The position numbers and the translations under genes were made by a program. The notes below the pieces were generated by a model. The model made no database searches. It saw only the letters and a program-made list of their open reading frames with translations, and was not told the DNA's origin. 64,000 bases of DNA from Tabrizicola_A aquatica. Its GTDB lineage: Bacteria; Pseudomonadota; Alphaproteobacteria; Rhodobacterales; Rhodobacteraceae. Positions 44,270 to 52,672 of the stretch are shown here, in pieces; the first letter of the stretch is position 1, and every line of letters begins with the position of its first letter. The stretch lies in NCBI GenBank assembly GCA_965194375.1, contig CBDAEL010000003.1. One strand, written 5' to 3'.

Positions 44270-45322
44270 TCAAAGGGCGAGGTCGCCCAGCAGGACGCCC
44301 TCCTTGACGACGGCGTGGCCGTCGAGCGTGATGGTGCAATTGCGCATCGGCAGGTCGAAATGGCCCAGCGTATAGCGCCCAGCATATTGGTTGGCCCCGG
44401 TGGACCATAGGAAACTGCCGGGAAGGGCGCGGAATTCGACGGCCTGCATGTCGCGCTTGTCATATAGGGTGGCCGAAACCCATTTGGCGGCCGGGTTCAC
44501 GCCCCAGCCGACATGCGAGATGCCATAGGCGTTCCGATCCTCCCAAGCCTCCATGTATTCGCGGAAATGAAGGGCATCGATGCCGTCGCCCTTGATGGCA
44601 GTGACGAAATCATTCTCGATCGTGCAATCGATGCGGCTGGTCAGGAAGGTCTTAAACGTCAGGTTCATATCGCCCACGTCCATCACGATGCGGCCGTTGA
44701 CGGTGTTCTTGCCGGGGAAGGCAAGGCACAGCCCGCCGGGCCAATGGGCGACCGCGCCGGGGGTGGTGCCGAAACCGGGGGTGCCGCCGCAAGGGGCGTC
44801 GGTCAGGTCGATGGTGAGATCGGTCCCGGCCTTGGAGGTGACGCGCATCAGCTTGGCCTCGCGCAGCATCTGGACGCCAAGGGTGACGCGGGCGGCGTGT
44901 TCGGCCTTCGGTTCGGTGCGCTCAAGGATTTCGGGGTGTTCGTTGGTGATGACCAACAGCCGCGCGCGGCCCGCATCCTCGATTTCCGGCCATTCGGGGG
45001 CGTGGATGAGCCCTTCGACGGTGCAATCGACGATGATGTCTTGCAGTTTCAATGCCTCGATCACCGAGCGGTTGCCTAGAATGGCCCAAGAGGTGCCGGT
45101 GGATTTCACCGGAACGGGCGCGGTTTGCACGGGCGTCGGCATCTGGATCATGCAGAACTCGGCCCCAAGGTCATAGGCCGCGAGTTCACACAGTTGGATA
45201 AGGACCGGGCGCGACTGGGTTTCGGACAGGATCGCCAGCTTGGTGCCCTTGCCGATGCCGTTCAGCGCGAACACGCGGCGGAACGCGGCCAGCCATTTGC
45301 CTTCGATACGCTCTTGCAGCAT
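44270..45322 (-). CDS. 2,5-dihydroxypyridine 5,6-dioxygenase-like protein (NicX/M29-like fold)
   Basis: With the start at 45322 (AGGG upstream) the protein has 350 residues, the length of NicX of Pseudomonas putida. His270 (GISHVGWG), His321 and Asp323 (GHFDLP) stand where NicX has its iron ligands His265, His318 and Asp320 (recalled), with nearly the same spacing. NicX opens 2,5-dihydroxypyridine to N-formylmaleamate. The fold resembles M29 aminopeptidases, the main alternative. It heads a minus-strand operon with a flavoprotein, a hydrolase, a TetR, a ligase and a flavin reductase. A 16-base palindrome shared with the cupin operon lies about 80 bases upstream. Confidence 0.72.
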   Translation of the reverse strand: MLQERIEGKWLAAFRRVFALNGIGKGTKLAILSETQSRPVLIQLCELAAYDLGAEFCMIQMPTPVQTAPVPVKSTGTSWAILGNRSVIEALKLQDIIVDCTVEGLIHAPEWPEIEDAGRARLLVITNEHPEILERTEPKAEHAARVTLGVQMLREAKLMRVTSKAGTDLTIDLTDAPCGGTPGFGTTPGAVAHWPGGLCLAFPGKNTVNGRIVMDVGDMNLTFKTFLTSRIDCTIENDFVTAIKGDGIDALHFREYMEAWEDRNAYGISHVGWGVNPAAKWVSATLYDKRDMQAVEFRALPGSFLWSTGANQYAGRYTLGHFDLPMRNCTITLDGHAVVKEGVLLGDLAL

Positions 45323-45399
45323 GCCCTGCCCTTTCGAAACGCGCGCCAGAAATCTTACTGACCAGTTTAGTAATTCCAAGACTCAGGATTCTGTCAATC

Positions 45400-45415
45400 G
45401 AATTTTCGAAAATCC
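45400..45415. promoter_or_regulatory. Palindromic operator candidate upstream of the dioxygenase operon
   Basis: GAATTTTCGAAAATCC contains the perfect palindrome ATTTTCGAAAAT, centred 85 bases before the 44270-45322 start. Fourteen consecutive bases are identical to the site at 49242-49257 in front of the other operon. Confidence 0.65.
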
Positions 45416-45482
45416 GGTGCGCAGCGGCACCGGCGACTAGGTCTGGCGTTCGGCAGGGCTTTGTGGGACAGCGCTTGGGCGG

Positions 45483-46118
45483 TCAGGATTTACCTTTGCC
45501 CGTCCATGTCGCCCAATTCGGCCGCGCCATCTCGAACGTGTCTTGGGCGCGGACATAGGTCGAGCCATAGCTGCGCCCCACCAGTTGCAAGGCGGGCGTG
45601 TCGATATGGGCGCGTTCGGTGTCGAGGACGAACCGGTCTTCGATATGCACGGCCTTCACCCGTCCGATCACCACAGTCTGATAGGGGCCGGTGACGATCG
45701 AAGAATGCAGCACGCATTCAAAGGAGACAGGGCTACCTTTGATGCGGGGCGGCTTGATCTGGGTTGAGGGCAAGGTGTCTAGCCCTGCGATCTCAAGCTC
45801 ATTCATGCCAGCGGGCGCATCCAGCGCGGTGATGTTCATGGCGGGGGCCATCGCCTCGGTCACAAGGTTGACGACAAACTCGCCCGTGGCGTGGATGTTG
45901 TCGGCAGTGTCCTTGAAGCCACGACCTGTATCGGACTGGATGCCCAAAACAACGGTGGGCGGTTCAGAGCCCATGGCGTTGAAAAAGCTGTAGGGGGCGG
46001 CGTTGAGGCGGCCTTCGCGGTCTTGGGTCACGACCCAAGCGATGGGGCGCGGCATGATGGTGGCGGCGAGCAGCTTATAAGCGATGGGCTCTTCCACCGC
46101 GTCCATATTCCAATACAT
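45483..46118 (-). CDS. Flavin reductase family protein (DIM6/NTAB type)
   Basis: A 211-residue FMN-binding protein: IMPRPIAWVVTQDREGRLNAAPYSFFNA, then GEFVVNLV and YQTVVIGRVKAVHIED. It is of the larger DIM6/NTAB class, distinct from the 167-residue reductase at 39096. It may reduce flavin for a monooxygenase or act on a bound substrate. Its start shares one base with the nitrilase stop (TGATG), making it the last gene of the cupin-FAH-nitrilase operon. The 160 bases after it hold the operator of the next operon. Confidence 0.85.
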   Translation of the reverse strand: MYWNMDAVEEPIAYKLLAATIMPRPIAWVVTQDREGRLNAAPYSFFNAMGSEPPTVVLGIQSDTGRGFKDTADNIHATGEFVVNLVTEAMAPAMNITALDAPAGMNELEIAGLDTLPSTQIKPPRIKGSPVSFECVLHSSIVTGPYQTVVIGRVKAVHIEDRFVLDTERAHIDTPALQLVGRSYGSTYVRAQDTFEMARPNWATWTGKGKS

Positions 46119-47041
46119 CAGACTTCCTTTACGGCGGATTTGGCGCGGGTATCGACGGTGAGTTCAAAGACGTCTGGCCGGGCATAATGGCCGGTCACGT
46201 CGAAATCATACTTGGCGCGGGGGATTTCGGCGGGTTCGATCTCGGCATAAAGGATGGTCTCACCTCTGAAATCGGGACCAGCGAGTACCTTGCCCAAGGG
46301 GCCGATGATCGCCGATCCGCCGCGCATCATCACGGTGGCCGGATCATCGCCCAGCGCGGATTCGTGGTCAGGGCCGTAAGCGGCGCGGGTGATGTGCTGG
46401 CAGGCGGTCAGCACGAAGGTGCGGCCTTCCAAAGCGATGTGCTGCATGGTGGCAAGCCAGGTGTCGCGGTCATCCGCCGTTGGGGCGCAGTAAAGGCTAA
46501 CCCCTTGGTGATACATATGCATCCGAAGCGCGGGCATGTAGTTTTCCCAACAGATCACAGCACCAATGGTGCCATAATCGGTCTTGAAGACAGGCATGGT
46601 CGAGCCGTCGCCAAAGCCCCAGACAAGGCGTTCTCCGGCGGTGGGCATCAGTTTGCGGTGCTTGCCGACAAGCCCCTTGGCCCCGTCGAAGTAGAGGACT
46701 GTGCAATACAGGGTCGCCCCGTCGCGTTCGATGACGCCCACCACGGCGAAGGCGCCGGTCTCGGCGGTGGCCTCGGCAAGGGCGGCGACTTCGGGGCCAT
46801 CCAGATCAATCGCGGCGGCGTGGTAGCGGGCAAAGGCGGCGCGGCCTTCGGGTTTGCGCATGCCGATAGGCGCGCCGAAGCTTTCGCCTTTGGGATAGCC
46901 GCCAATCAGCGCCTCGGGGAACACGACGAGCTTGGCCCCTTTCGCCGCCGCCGCACGCAAGGTGGCGGCGGCTTTCTCGGCGGTGGCGAGGCTGTCAGTC
47001 GGGATCGAGGCGATTTGGGCGACGGCGACGGTGAGGGTCAT
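46118..47041 (-). CDS. Nitrilase-superfamily carbon-nitrogen hydrolase
   Basis: A 307-residue cytoplasmic hydrolase with the full catalytic triad: Glu43 (FPEALIGG), Lys130 (GKHRKLMPT) and Cys164 (ICWENYMP). The WENYMP context is that of true nitrilases and related aliphatic/aryl nitrile hydrolases rather than N-carbamoylases. It converts a nitrile or amide to an acid and ammonia. In this locus it could remove a nitrile side group from an aromatic, or act as the amidase that a dihydroxypyridine route needs after deformylation (no isochorismatase-type amidase is seen). The substrate is open. Confidence 0.87.
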   Translation of the reverse strand: MTLTVAVAQIASIPTDSLATAEKAAATLRAAAAKGAKLVVFPEALIGGYPKGESFGAPIGMRKPEGRAAFARYHAAAIDLDGPEVAALAEATAETGAFAVVGVIERDGATLYCTVLYFDGAKGLVGKHRKLMPTAGERLVWGFGDGSTMPVFKTDYGTIGAVICWENYMPALRMHMYHQGVSLYCAPTADDRDTWLATMQHIALEGRTFVLTACQHITRAAYGPDHESALGDDPATVMMRGGSAIIGPLGKVLAGPDFRGETILYAEIEPAEIPRAKYDFDVTGHYARPDVFELTVDTRAKSAVKEV

Positions 47042-47062
47042 GTTTAGCTCCCGCTTGCGGGA

Positions 47063-47119
47063 AGCCCCGGGGGCGCTTCGCCCCCCGGACCCCCCGAGAG
47101 TATTTATGCCAAGATGAAA
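47063..47119. repeat. Dispersed intergenic repeat with hairpin
   Basis: A CCCCGGGGGCG / CGCCCCCCGG hairpin, then CCCCCCGAGAGTATTTATGC and CAAGATGAA. It lies inside an otherwise continuous operon, between the nitrilase and FAH genes. Confidence 0.65.
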
Positions 47120-48040
47120 TCAGTCCGGCGTGGAATTGACAACCGGGTGGCGAAGGCGACCGATGCCTTCGACGCAAGCCACGATGGTGTCGCCGGGCCA
47201 CATGAATTCTTGGGGGTCGCGACCGGCGCCGACACCTTCGGGCGTGCCCGAGGCGATGATGTCACCCGGCTCGAGTGTGATGCCTTGAGAGATGTCAGCG
47301 ATCAGCTCATCGACCTTGAAGAGCATCTTGGCGGTGTTGGAGCGCTGTTTTTCGACGCCGTTGACGGTGAGCCAGAGGTCCAGCTTTTGCGGATCGGGGA
47401 TCTCATCGGCGGTCACGATCACAGGACCGAAGGGGGCATAGCTGTCCATCCCCTTGGAGAAGATCCATTGCCCGGCGCGGCGGTTGTCGCGGGCCGAGAC
47501 GTCGATCATCACCGAATAGCCGAAGACATGCTTAAGCGCGCCCTCACGGGGGACGCGGCGGGCCGTGGTGCCGATGATCACGGCCAATTCCACCTCCCAA
47601 TCGAGTTGCTTTGTGATCTTGGCGTTGTGCAGGATCGGCTCATCCGGGCCGATGACGGCGGTGGGGGGTTTGGAGAAAATCACCGGTTGCTTGGGCAAAT
47701 CCTTGTTGGTGTCGAGCGCCTTGGCGGATTCGATGACATGGTCAAGGTAGTTCAGACCGATGCCGAAGATGTTCTTGCGGGGCCGGGGGATGGGGGCGAG
47801 GAGGCGCACATTGGCCAGCGCGGTGGCCGTGTGGATCGGGAAGTCGGTTCCCACTTCGTCCAGACAAGCGCGCAGGGCGGTAAGGCCCGGGCGCCCGGCA
47901 TCGATCAGGCCCAGCATGGTGTCGGGCAAGGGATCGCCCAGCGCCTCGCCCAGCGCGGCGACATCGACGACCATGTCATCCACGATGACACCAAGGCGGG
48001 CGGCATCCTCGACGGAGGCGCGGTAGGTAACGAGTTTCAT
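47120..48040 (-). CDS. Fumarylacetoacetate hydrolase-family protein
   Basis: A 306-residue FAH-superfamily protein: a short N-terminal domain, then the metal-binding core with LDWEVELAVIIG, FGYSVMIDVSARD and GDIIASGTPEGVGAG. Members hydrolyse C-C bonds of acylpyruvates. Directly behind a gentisate-dioxygenase-like bicupin the natural substrate would be maleyl- or fumarylpyruvate, giving pyruvate plus maleate or fumarate. No glutathione-dependent isomerase is seen, which favours direct cleavage of the maleyl form. The start lies 9 bases past the bicupin stop. Confidence 0.87.
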   Translation of the reverse strand: MKLVTYRASVEDAARLGVIVDDMVVDVAALGEALGDPLPDTMLGLIDAGRPGLTALRACLDEVGTDFPIHTATALANVRLLAPIPRPRKNIFGIGLNYLDHVIESAKALDTNKDLPKQPVIFSKPPTAVIGPDEPILHNAKITKQLDWEVELAVIIGTTARRVPREGALKHVFGYSVMIDVSARDNRRAGQWIFSKGMDSYAPFGPVIVTADEIPDPQKLDLWLTVNGVEKQRSNTAKMLFKVDELIADISQGITLEPGDIIASGTPEGVGAGRDPQEFMWPGDTIVACVEGIGRLRHPVVNSTPD

Positions 48041-48049
48041 GATATTTCC

Positions 48050-49171
48050 TTACAGGATAGGCTGGTGGCCGTTGTTGTCGCCAAACGCTTCTTCGCGGTA
48101 GAGCGAAAGCGCGCGCATCACGGGAATGTCGGAAAGGCAGAAGAGGCAGGCGTCGTTGCGGTCGTCGAGGTTGACGTGTTCGTGCCAGGCCCAAGAGGGG
48201 ACACAGAAGATATCACGCTCCGACCAGTCATAGCGCTTGCCGTTGATCACCGAATAGCCGCGACCTTTGGCGACATGGTAGAGGTAGCTGCCGGTGTGAC
48301 GGTGGGCTTTGGTGTGTTCGCCCGGGCGCAGCATCTGCATGCTCGCGCCAAGGGTTTTCATCACCGGGCCGTTGGTGACCGGGTTGACGTAGTCCATCAT
48401 CACCCCATCAAACGCGCTGCCATCGGTGCAGCTTGCGTATTTGGAAAGTGCCTCATAGGTCGGCACCCATTCGTATTTGTACATCGGCGAATAGCCGTGT
48501 GACCATGCGCCCGTGGAGGGTGTGAGCCCCGCATTGCCCCAGGTTTTGGTCATATCATCCACCGCATAGCCAACGGCCTGGTTCAGGTCGGGATGCACCT
48601 CGTAGAAATTCGCCTCCATCGCGTTGACGAAGGGGATGTCGAGACCGTCTTGCCAGAGGCACAAGGACCCATCGGCGCTGACGCCATGTTCATGCCATGT
48701 GCCATTGGGGGTGAGGACAAAGTCATTGGCGCCAAGGGTCATCTTGTGGCCATCGACCACGGTATAGGCCCCCGTGCCTTCCATGATGAAGCGGATGGCG
48801 CTGGCCGAATGGCGGTGGGCTGATGCGACCTCGCCAGGGTTCATCACTTGCAATCCGGCATAGATCCAGCCCACAGCGGCCGCGACATCGGTCCGGCCGG
48901 GGTTGTTGAGATAGATCACCCGGCGGCCCGCCTTTTCCGGCGTCACAAGGTCAACCGAGCGGATCACATGATTGCGCAGGTCCTTGTAGCGCCAGACCAC
49001 CGGGATGGATTGTGATTTCGGCTCCCAAGGTTCGATCTTATTGGCCACGGTCCAAAGGGCGCCTGCGTGGTGTTTGTCCAACTCATCATAATAGGCCAAA
49101 AGCTCGGGTGTATCCTCGACATTGGCGCGGCCAATGACATCTTCCCGGTGGTTCTCGCGCGAGGTGGCCAT
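48050..49171 (-). CDS. Bicupin ring-cleavage dioxygenase, gentisate 1,2-dioxygenase-like
   Basis: A 373-residue protein with two cupin domains. The N-terminal domain has the metal set HRH (His119, His121) with His160 and His162; the C-terminal domain also keeps His290 and His292 (HTKAHRH) and HEHV. This is the gentisate/1-hydroxy-2-naphthoate dioxygenase family, which uses Fe(II) and oxygen to open a ring next to a carboxylate. It heads the operon cupin, FAH, nitrilase, flavin reductase. GGGAGAAG precedes the ATG at 49171. The exact aromatic acid is unknown; hydroxypyridine carboxylates are also possible given the neighbours. Confidence 0.85.
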   Translation of the reverse strand: MATSRENHREDVIGRANVEDTPELLAYYDELDKHHAGALWTVANKIEPWEPKSQSIPVVWRYKDLRNHVIRSVDLVTPEKAGRRVIYLNNPGRTDVAAAVGWIYAGLQVMNPGEVASAHRHSASAIRFIMEGTGAYTVVDGHKMTLGANDFVLTPNGTWHEHGVSADGSLCLWQDGLDIPFVNAMEANFYEVHPDLNQAVGYAVDDMTKTWGNAGLTPSTGAWSHGYSPMYKYEWVPTYEALSKYASCTDGSAFDGVMMDYVNPVTNGPVMKTLGASMQMLRPGEHTKAHRHTGSYLYHVAKGRGYSVINGKRYDWSERDIFCVPSWAWHEHVNLDDRNDACLFCLSDIPVMRALSLYREEAFGDNNGHQPIL

Positions 49172-49241
49172 GGGGGCTTCTCCCAGATGCAGGATGCGTT
49201 TCGTCGGGCAGTCTGGCGCGGATGATTTTCGAAGGCAATAC

Positions 49242-49257
49242 GGATTTTCGAAAATCC
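49242..49257. promoter_or_regulatory. Palindromic operator candidate between bicupin and GntR genes
   Basis: GGATTTTCGAAAATCC is a perfect 16-base palindrome in the 143-base divergent region, centred 78 bases before the bicupin start. A half-like copy, GATTTTCGAA, lies at 49224-49233. It shares 14 consecutive bases with 45402-45415. Confidence 0.7.
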
Positions 49258-49314
49258 CACAATTGCCAAACACCCTGCCCCGCGCCATAGTTGGCGCGAA
49301 AGGGTGCCCTGACC

Positions 49315-50031
49315 ATGACGCTTGCCGAAAAAGCCTATGACAGCCTGCGCCGGGATATTGTCACCGGCCAGCTCAAGCCCGGCGCGCCTTTGCGCATGGC
49401 CCAGCTTTCGCAGCGCTACGAGATGGGATTTTCGCCGCTGCGCGAGGCCTTGAACCGTTTGCAGGCCGAGCGGCTGGTGACCTCGGTGGCGCTGAAGGGG
49501 TTTTCGGTGGCCCCCTTGTCGATCGAAGAGCTGTGGGATGCCACCAATACCCGCATCTTGATTGAACAGCGCGCGCTGAGGCTTTCGATCGAACAGGGCG
49601 GGGATGAGTGGGAGGCGGGGATTGTCGGCAGCCTGCATGCGCTTTTGTTGCAAGCCGCACGTGGCAGCGCGACCGAAGCGGAGGCCCGCGCGCTGGAGGC
49701 GCGCCATCACAGCTTTCACACCGCGCTGCTTTCAGCCTGTGGTTCGGGCTGGCTGATGGAGTTTTTTCAGCGGCTTTATGTGGAAAGCGAGCGCTATCGC
49801 CATCCGATGCTGGCCCCGGCTCCGGGCGAGCCGGCCCGTGATGTGCAGGCCGAACATGAGGCATTGGCGCGCGCTGCGCTGGCGCGCGATGCCGATCTGG
49901 CCGCCGCCCTGCTGGCCGATCACTACCGGCGCACCGCGCAGCGGGTCGAACGGCTGACGTTGCCTGCCGAGGGCGCGACACAAGGGCAAACCGCCCAAGC
50001 GCCGATTGATCTTGCGCCCTTGGCACCTTAG
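49315..50031 (+). CDS. GntR-family (FCD) transcriptional regulator
   Basis: A 238-residue regulator with an N-terminal winged helix (about 1-70, LRMAQLSQRYEMGFSPLREAL) and a C-terminal FCD helical ligand domain (about 80-225; RHHSFHTALL and EHEALARAAL supply metal/effector residues). It is divergent from the bicupin operon, whose intergenic region carries a perfect palindrome. The same palindrome stands before the operon at 45322, so this protein is the best candidate controller of both. The ATG at 49315 has AAAGGG upstream. An Rrf2 gene follows after 9 bases. Confidence 0.88.
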   Translation: MTLAEKAYDSLRRDIVTGQLKPGAPLRMAQLSQRYEMGFSPLREALNRLQAERLVTSVALKGFSVAPLSIEELWDATNTRILIEQRALRLSIEQGGDEWEAGIVGSLHALLLQAARGSATEAEARALEARHHSFHTALLSACGSGWLMEFFQRLYVESERYRHPMLAPAPGEPARDVQAEHEALARAALARDADLAAALLADHYRRTAQRVERLTLPAEGATQGQTAQAPIDLAPLAP

Positions 50032-50040
50032 GCTTCGATC

Positions 50041-50505
50041 ATGATCACACAGAAGATGAAATATGCGCTGAAGGCCCTGTTGGTGCTGGCCGATGAGGCC
50101 GCCCGCCCGGTGCCCGAGGGTCTGACGATTGAGGAAATCGCGCGGCGGGCTGGCACGCCCAAGCGGTTTTTGGAGCATATTCTTTTGGAGCTGCGCAATG
50201 CAGGGGCGATCCGGTCAACCCGAGGACGGCTCGGGGGCTATTCGCTGTTGAAAAAGCCAGCCGATATCTCGATTCCAGACCTTTTGCGCACCATTGACGG
50301 GCCGATTGCCCCCCTGCCCTGCCTGTCGCGCAGCGCCTATCATCGCTGCGAGGACTGCACCGACGAGGCGACCTGCCGCATCCGCAAGGTCTTTGCCGAG
50401 GTGTTCTGGTCCTATCTCGTGATCATCGAGTCGCTGACGCTGGAGGACATGCTGCGCAGCGGTTCGGCCGAGTTGCCGGGCCTGAGCGAAGTGGCTGGAG
50501 CCTAG
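50041..50505 (+). CDS. Rrf2-family transcriptional regulator
   Basis: A 154-residue winged-helix regulator of the Rrf2 class (KMKYALKALLVLA; EEIARRAGTPKRFLEHILLEL). It has the cysteine cluster CLSRSAYHRCEDCTDEATC, which fits binding of an iron-sulfur cluster as in IscR/NsrR/RirA relatives. It starts 9 bases after the GntR stop on the same strand. An Fe-S sensing regulator beside Fe(II) dioxygenases could tie their expression to iron or oxidative state, but targets are not visible. Confidence 0.87.
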   Translation: MITQKMKYALKALLVLADEAARPVPEGLTIEEIARRAGTPKRFLEHILLELRNAGAIRSTRGRLGGYSLLKKPADISIPDLLRTIDGPIAPLPCLSRSAYHRCEDCTDEATCRIRKVFAEVFWSYLVIIESLTLEDMLRSGSAELPGLSEVAGA

Positions 50506-50659
50506 GCAAGCGTCAGGGAAGCTGCGCCTACGCACGCGGGCCATGCAGCGATGACGTCTGTCAACGACAGGGGCCAGACGGCGGGGCAGTCTGGGCTGTG
50601 CACTGGGCTGGTGGGTGGCCGCCGCCCGAGGGCGCCGCTTTGGATAAGGCCCACCCGAT

Positions 50660-52558
50660 ATGACCCGTAAGAAACGTCCTGTGACCCTAAGCCCCATGCC
50701 TGCTGGTGCGAGTTCGGGGGGTGCTACGGATGCTTCCCACGAAAAGGGCGCGCGTGAGGCGGCAGGCGATCAAGTTCCCGCGGTCATCGCCCCGATACCG
50801 GGCTTCGAGCCGTCCCCCAAGGCAAGCGCCAAGGCTGGCCTGCACCCGCATGCCGCACTCGACCGCGCCCTTCAGGCCAGCATGGTCCAGATGACTGGCG
50901 GGCTGTCCTCGCATGCGATGCTGGATGCGTGGACGGATTGGATGATGCATCTGGCACGCGCGCCGGGCCGCCAGATGGAACTGGCCGAGCAGGCGCGGAC
51001 CAACGCGCTGGAGCTGGCGCAATACGCGATGGCCAAAGCCTTGGGCCTGCCACAGGATAAGCCCTTTGCGCCGGGGCCTTATGATCCGCGCTGGTTGCAT
51101 CCCGGTTGGGACCGCGCCCCCTTTGCCCTTTGGCAGCAGGGCTTTCTCGCGGTACAGGATTGGTGGCGCGCGGCGACAGCACCGCTGCCGGGGCTGCAAA
51201 GGCCCAATGCACGGCGCATCGGCTTCATGATGCGCCAGTTGCTGGATACGGTGTCCCCGTCAAACTTCCCGCCATCAAACCCCGAGATCCTTGCCCAAAT
51301 CGTAGCGACCGGCGGGCGCAACCTGATCGAGGGTGCCGCCCATGCCATCGACGACGCCCGCCATATTCTGGCCCGCGAACACCGCCCGGTGCCCGAGGCC
51401 TTCGGCATTGGCAAGGTTCTGGCCAGCACGCCCGGCACGGTGGTCTATCGCAATGACCTGATGGAGCTGATCCAATACAGCCCAACGACCGCAGCCGTCC
51501 GGCCTGAACCGGTGCTGATCGTTCCGGCTTGGATCATGAAATACTATATCCTTGATCTGTCGCCGGAAAACTCGCTGATCCGCTGGCTTGTGGATCAGGG
51601 CTACACGGTGTTCTGCATCTCGTGGCGCAACCCGACCGAGGCCGAGGCGCATTGGTCGCTGGAGGATTACCGCAAGGACGGGATCTTGCAGGCACTGGCC
51701 GTGATCAACGCCATCGTCCCGGGGACGCGGGTCCATGCTAATGGCTATTGCTTGGGCGGCACGCTTTTGGCCATCGCGGCGGCCACCATGGCGCGCGACG
51801 GCGATGACCGGCTGGCCTCAGTGACGCTGATGGCGGCGCAGGTGGATTTCGCCGAAGCGGGCGAGTTATTGCTGTTCTTGGACGACAGCCAGGTGAGCTT
51901 TCTGGAAGACATGATGTGGGCGCGCGGTTTTCTGGACCGCCCGCAGATGTCGGGGGCCTTTGCGGCGATCCGGTCCGAAGATCTGATCTGGTCGCGCGCG
52001 ACGCGGCGCTATTTTCTGGGCGAGGCGGATTTGCCGACCGACATGACCGTCTGGGTCAACGACACCACCCGGATGCCAGCGCGGATGCATTCGCAATACC
52101 TGCGCGGCGTGTTTTTGGAAAACCGCATCACCGCCGGGCGCTTTGCGGTGGAGGGGCGGGTGATTGCGCTGAAGGATATTGCGGCCCCGATCTTCGTGGT
52201 GGCGACCGAGACGGATCACATCGCGCCGTGGCGGTCGGTCTATAAGACCACGCTCTTTACCGATTGCGACCTGACGGTGGTGCTGACCAAGGGCGGGCAT
52301 AATGGGGGCATCTTGTCACCGCCCGACCACCCCGACCGGCATTACCGCATCGGCCACCGCCCGGCAGGGGCGCATTACATCGACCCCGATGCTTGGCTGG
52401 CCCGCCACCCGCCGCAGCCGGGGTCGTGGTGGCCCGAGTGGCGCACGTGGCTGGACGGCCTAAGCGGCATGCCAGACGCGCCGCCGGGCTCCGGCGCACC
52501 CGGCAAAATGCTGCCCATCCTGGACACTGCACCAGGACGCTACGTGCTGGAGCCCTAA
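50660..52558 (+). CDS. phaC: Class I poly(3-hydroxyalkanoate) synthase
   Basis: Polymerises 3-hydroxyacyl-CoA into storage polyester on granules. The 632-residue protein has the N-terminal PhaC domain (about 70-260) and the alpha/beta-hydrolase catalytic domain with the lipase-like box GYCLGG (nucleophile Cys364), Asp519 (ATETDHIAPW) and His547 (KGGHNGG). Length fits class I. The N-terminal 65 residues are low-complexity and could start later (Met13). It stands alone: no phaP, phaR, phaA or phaB is adjacent. The 154 bases upstream hold no clear promoter. A tRNA gene faces its 3' end. Confidence 0.93.
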   Translation: MTRKKRPVTLSPMPAGASSGGATDASHEKGAREAAGDQVPAVIAPIPGFEPSPKASAKAGLHPHAALDRALQASMVQMTGGLSSHAMLDAWTDWMMHLARAPGRQMELAEQARTNALELAQYAMAKALGLPQDKPFAPGPYDPRWLHPGWDRAPFALWQQGFLAVQDWWRAATAPLPGLQRPNARRIGFMMRQLLDTVSPSNFPPSNPEILAQIVATGGRNLIEGAAHAIDDARHILAREHRPVPEAFGIGKVLASTPGTVVYRNDLMELIQYSPTTAAVRPEPVLIVPAWIMKYYILDLSPENSLIRWLVDQGYTVFCISWRNPTEAEAHWSLEDYRKDGILQALAVINAIVPGTRVHANGYCLGGTLLAIAAATMARDGDDRLASVTLMAAQVDFAEAGELLLFLDDSQVSFLEDMMWARGFLDRPQMSGAFAAIRSEDLIWSRATRRYFLGEADLPTDMTVWVNDTTRMPARMHSQYLRGVFLENRITAGRFAVEGRVIALKDIAAPIFVVATETDHIAPWRSVYKTTLFTDCDLTVVLTKGGHNGGILSPPDHPDRHYRIGHRPAGAHYIDPDAWLARHPPQPGSWWPEWRTWLDGLSGMPDAPPGSGAPGKMLPILDTAPGRYVLEP

Positions 52559-52595
52559 GGCGCGCACGCCGATTTCGACAGTGAGCAGAGAAAAG

Positions 52596-52672
52596 TGGTG
52601 GCGAGGGGGGGACTCGAACCCCCGACCCCATGATTATGAGTCATGTGCTCTAACCAGCTGAGCTACCTAGCC
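52596..52672 (-). tRNA. tRNA-Met (CAT anticodon), elongator type
   Basis: A 77-base cloverleaf with encoded CCA (52596-52598). On the minus strand it has D-arm GCTCAGCTGGTTAGAGC, anticodon loop CTCATAA inside a CATGA/TCATG stem, and T-arm GGGGGTTCGAGTCCCCC. The acceptor stem has one T-C mismatch. It does not have the initiator-type C1-A72 layout, so it is called elongator Met; a lysidine-modified Ile tRNA also reads CAT but its body differs. Confidence 0.9.

Noticed and set aside
45323..45379. Nineteen-codon N-terminal extension of the dioxygenase-like protein
   Set aside because: The shorter form has a ribosome site and exactly the NicX length; the extension would run towards the operator region.
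47114..48502. A 462-codon plus-strand open frame opposite the FAH and bicupin genes
   Set aside because: It lies antisense to two enzymes with intact catalytic motifs and shows no family signature of its own.
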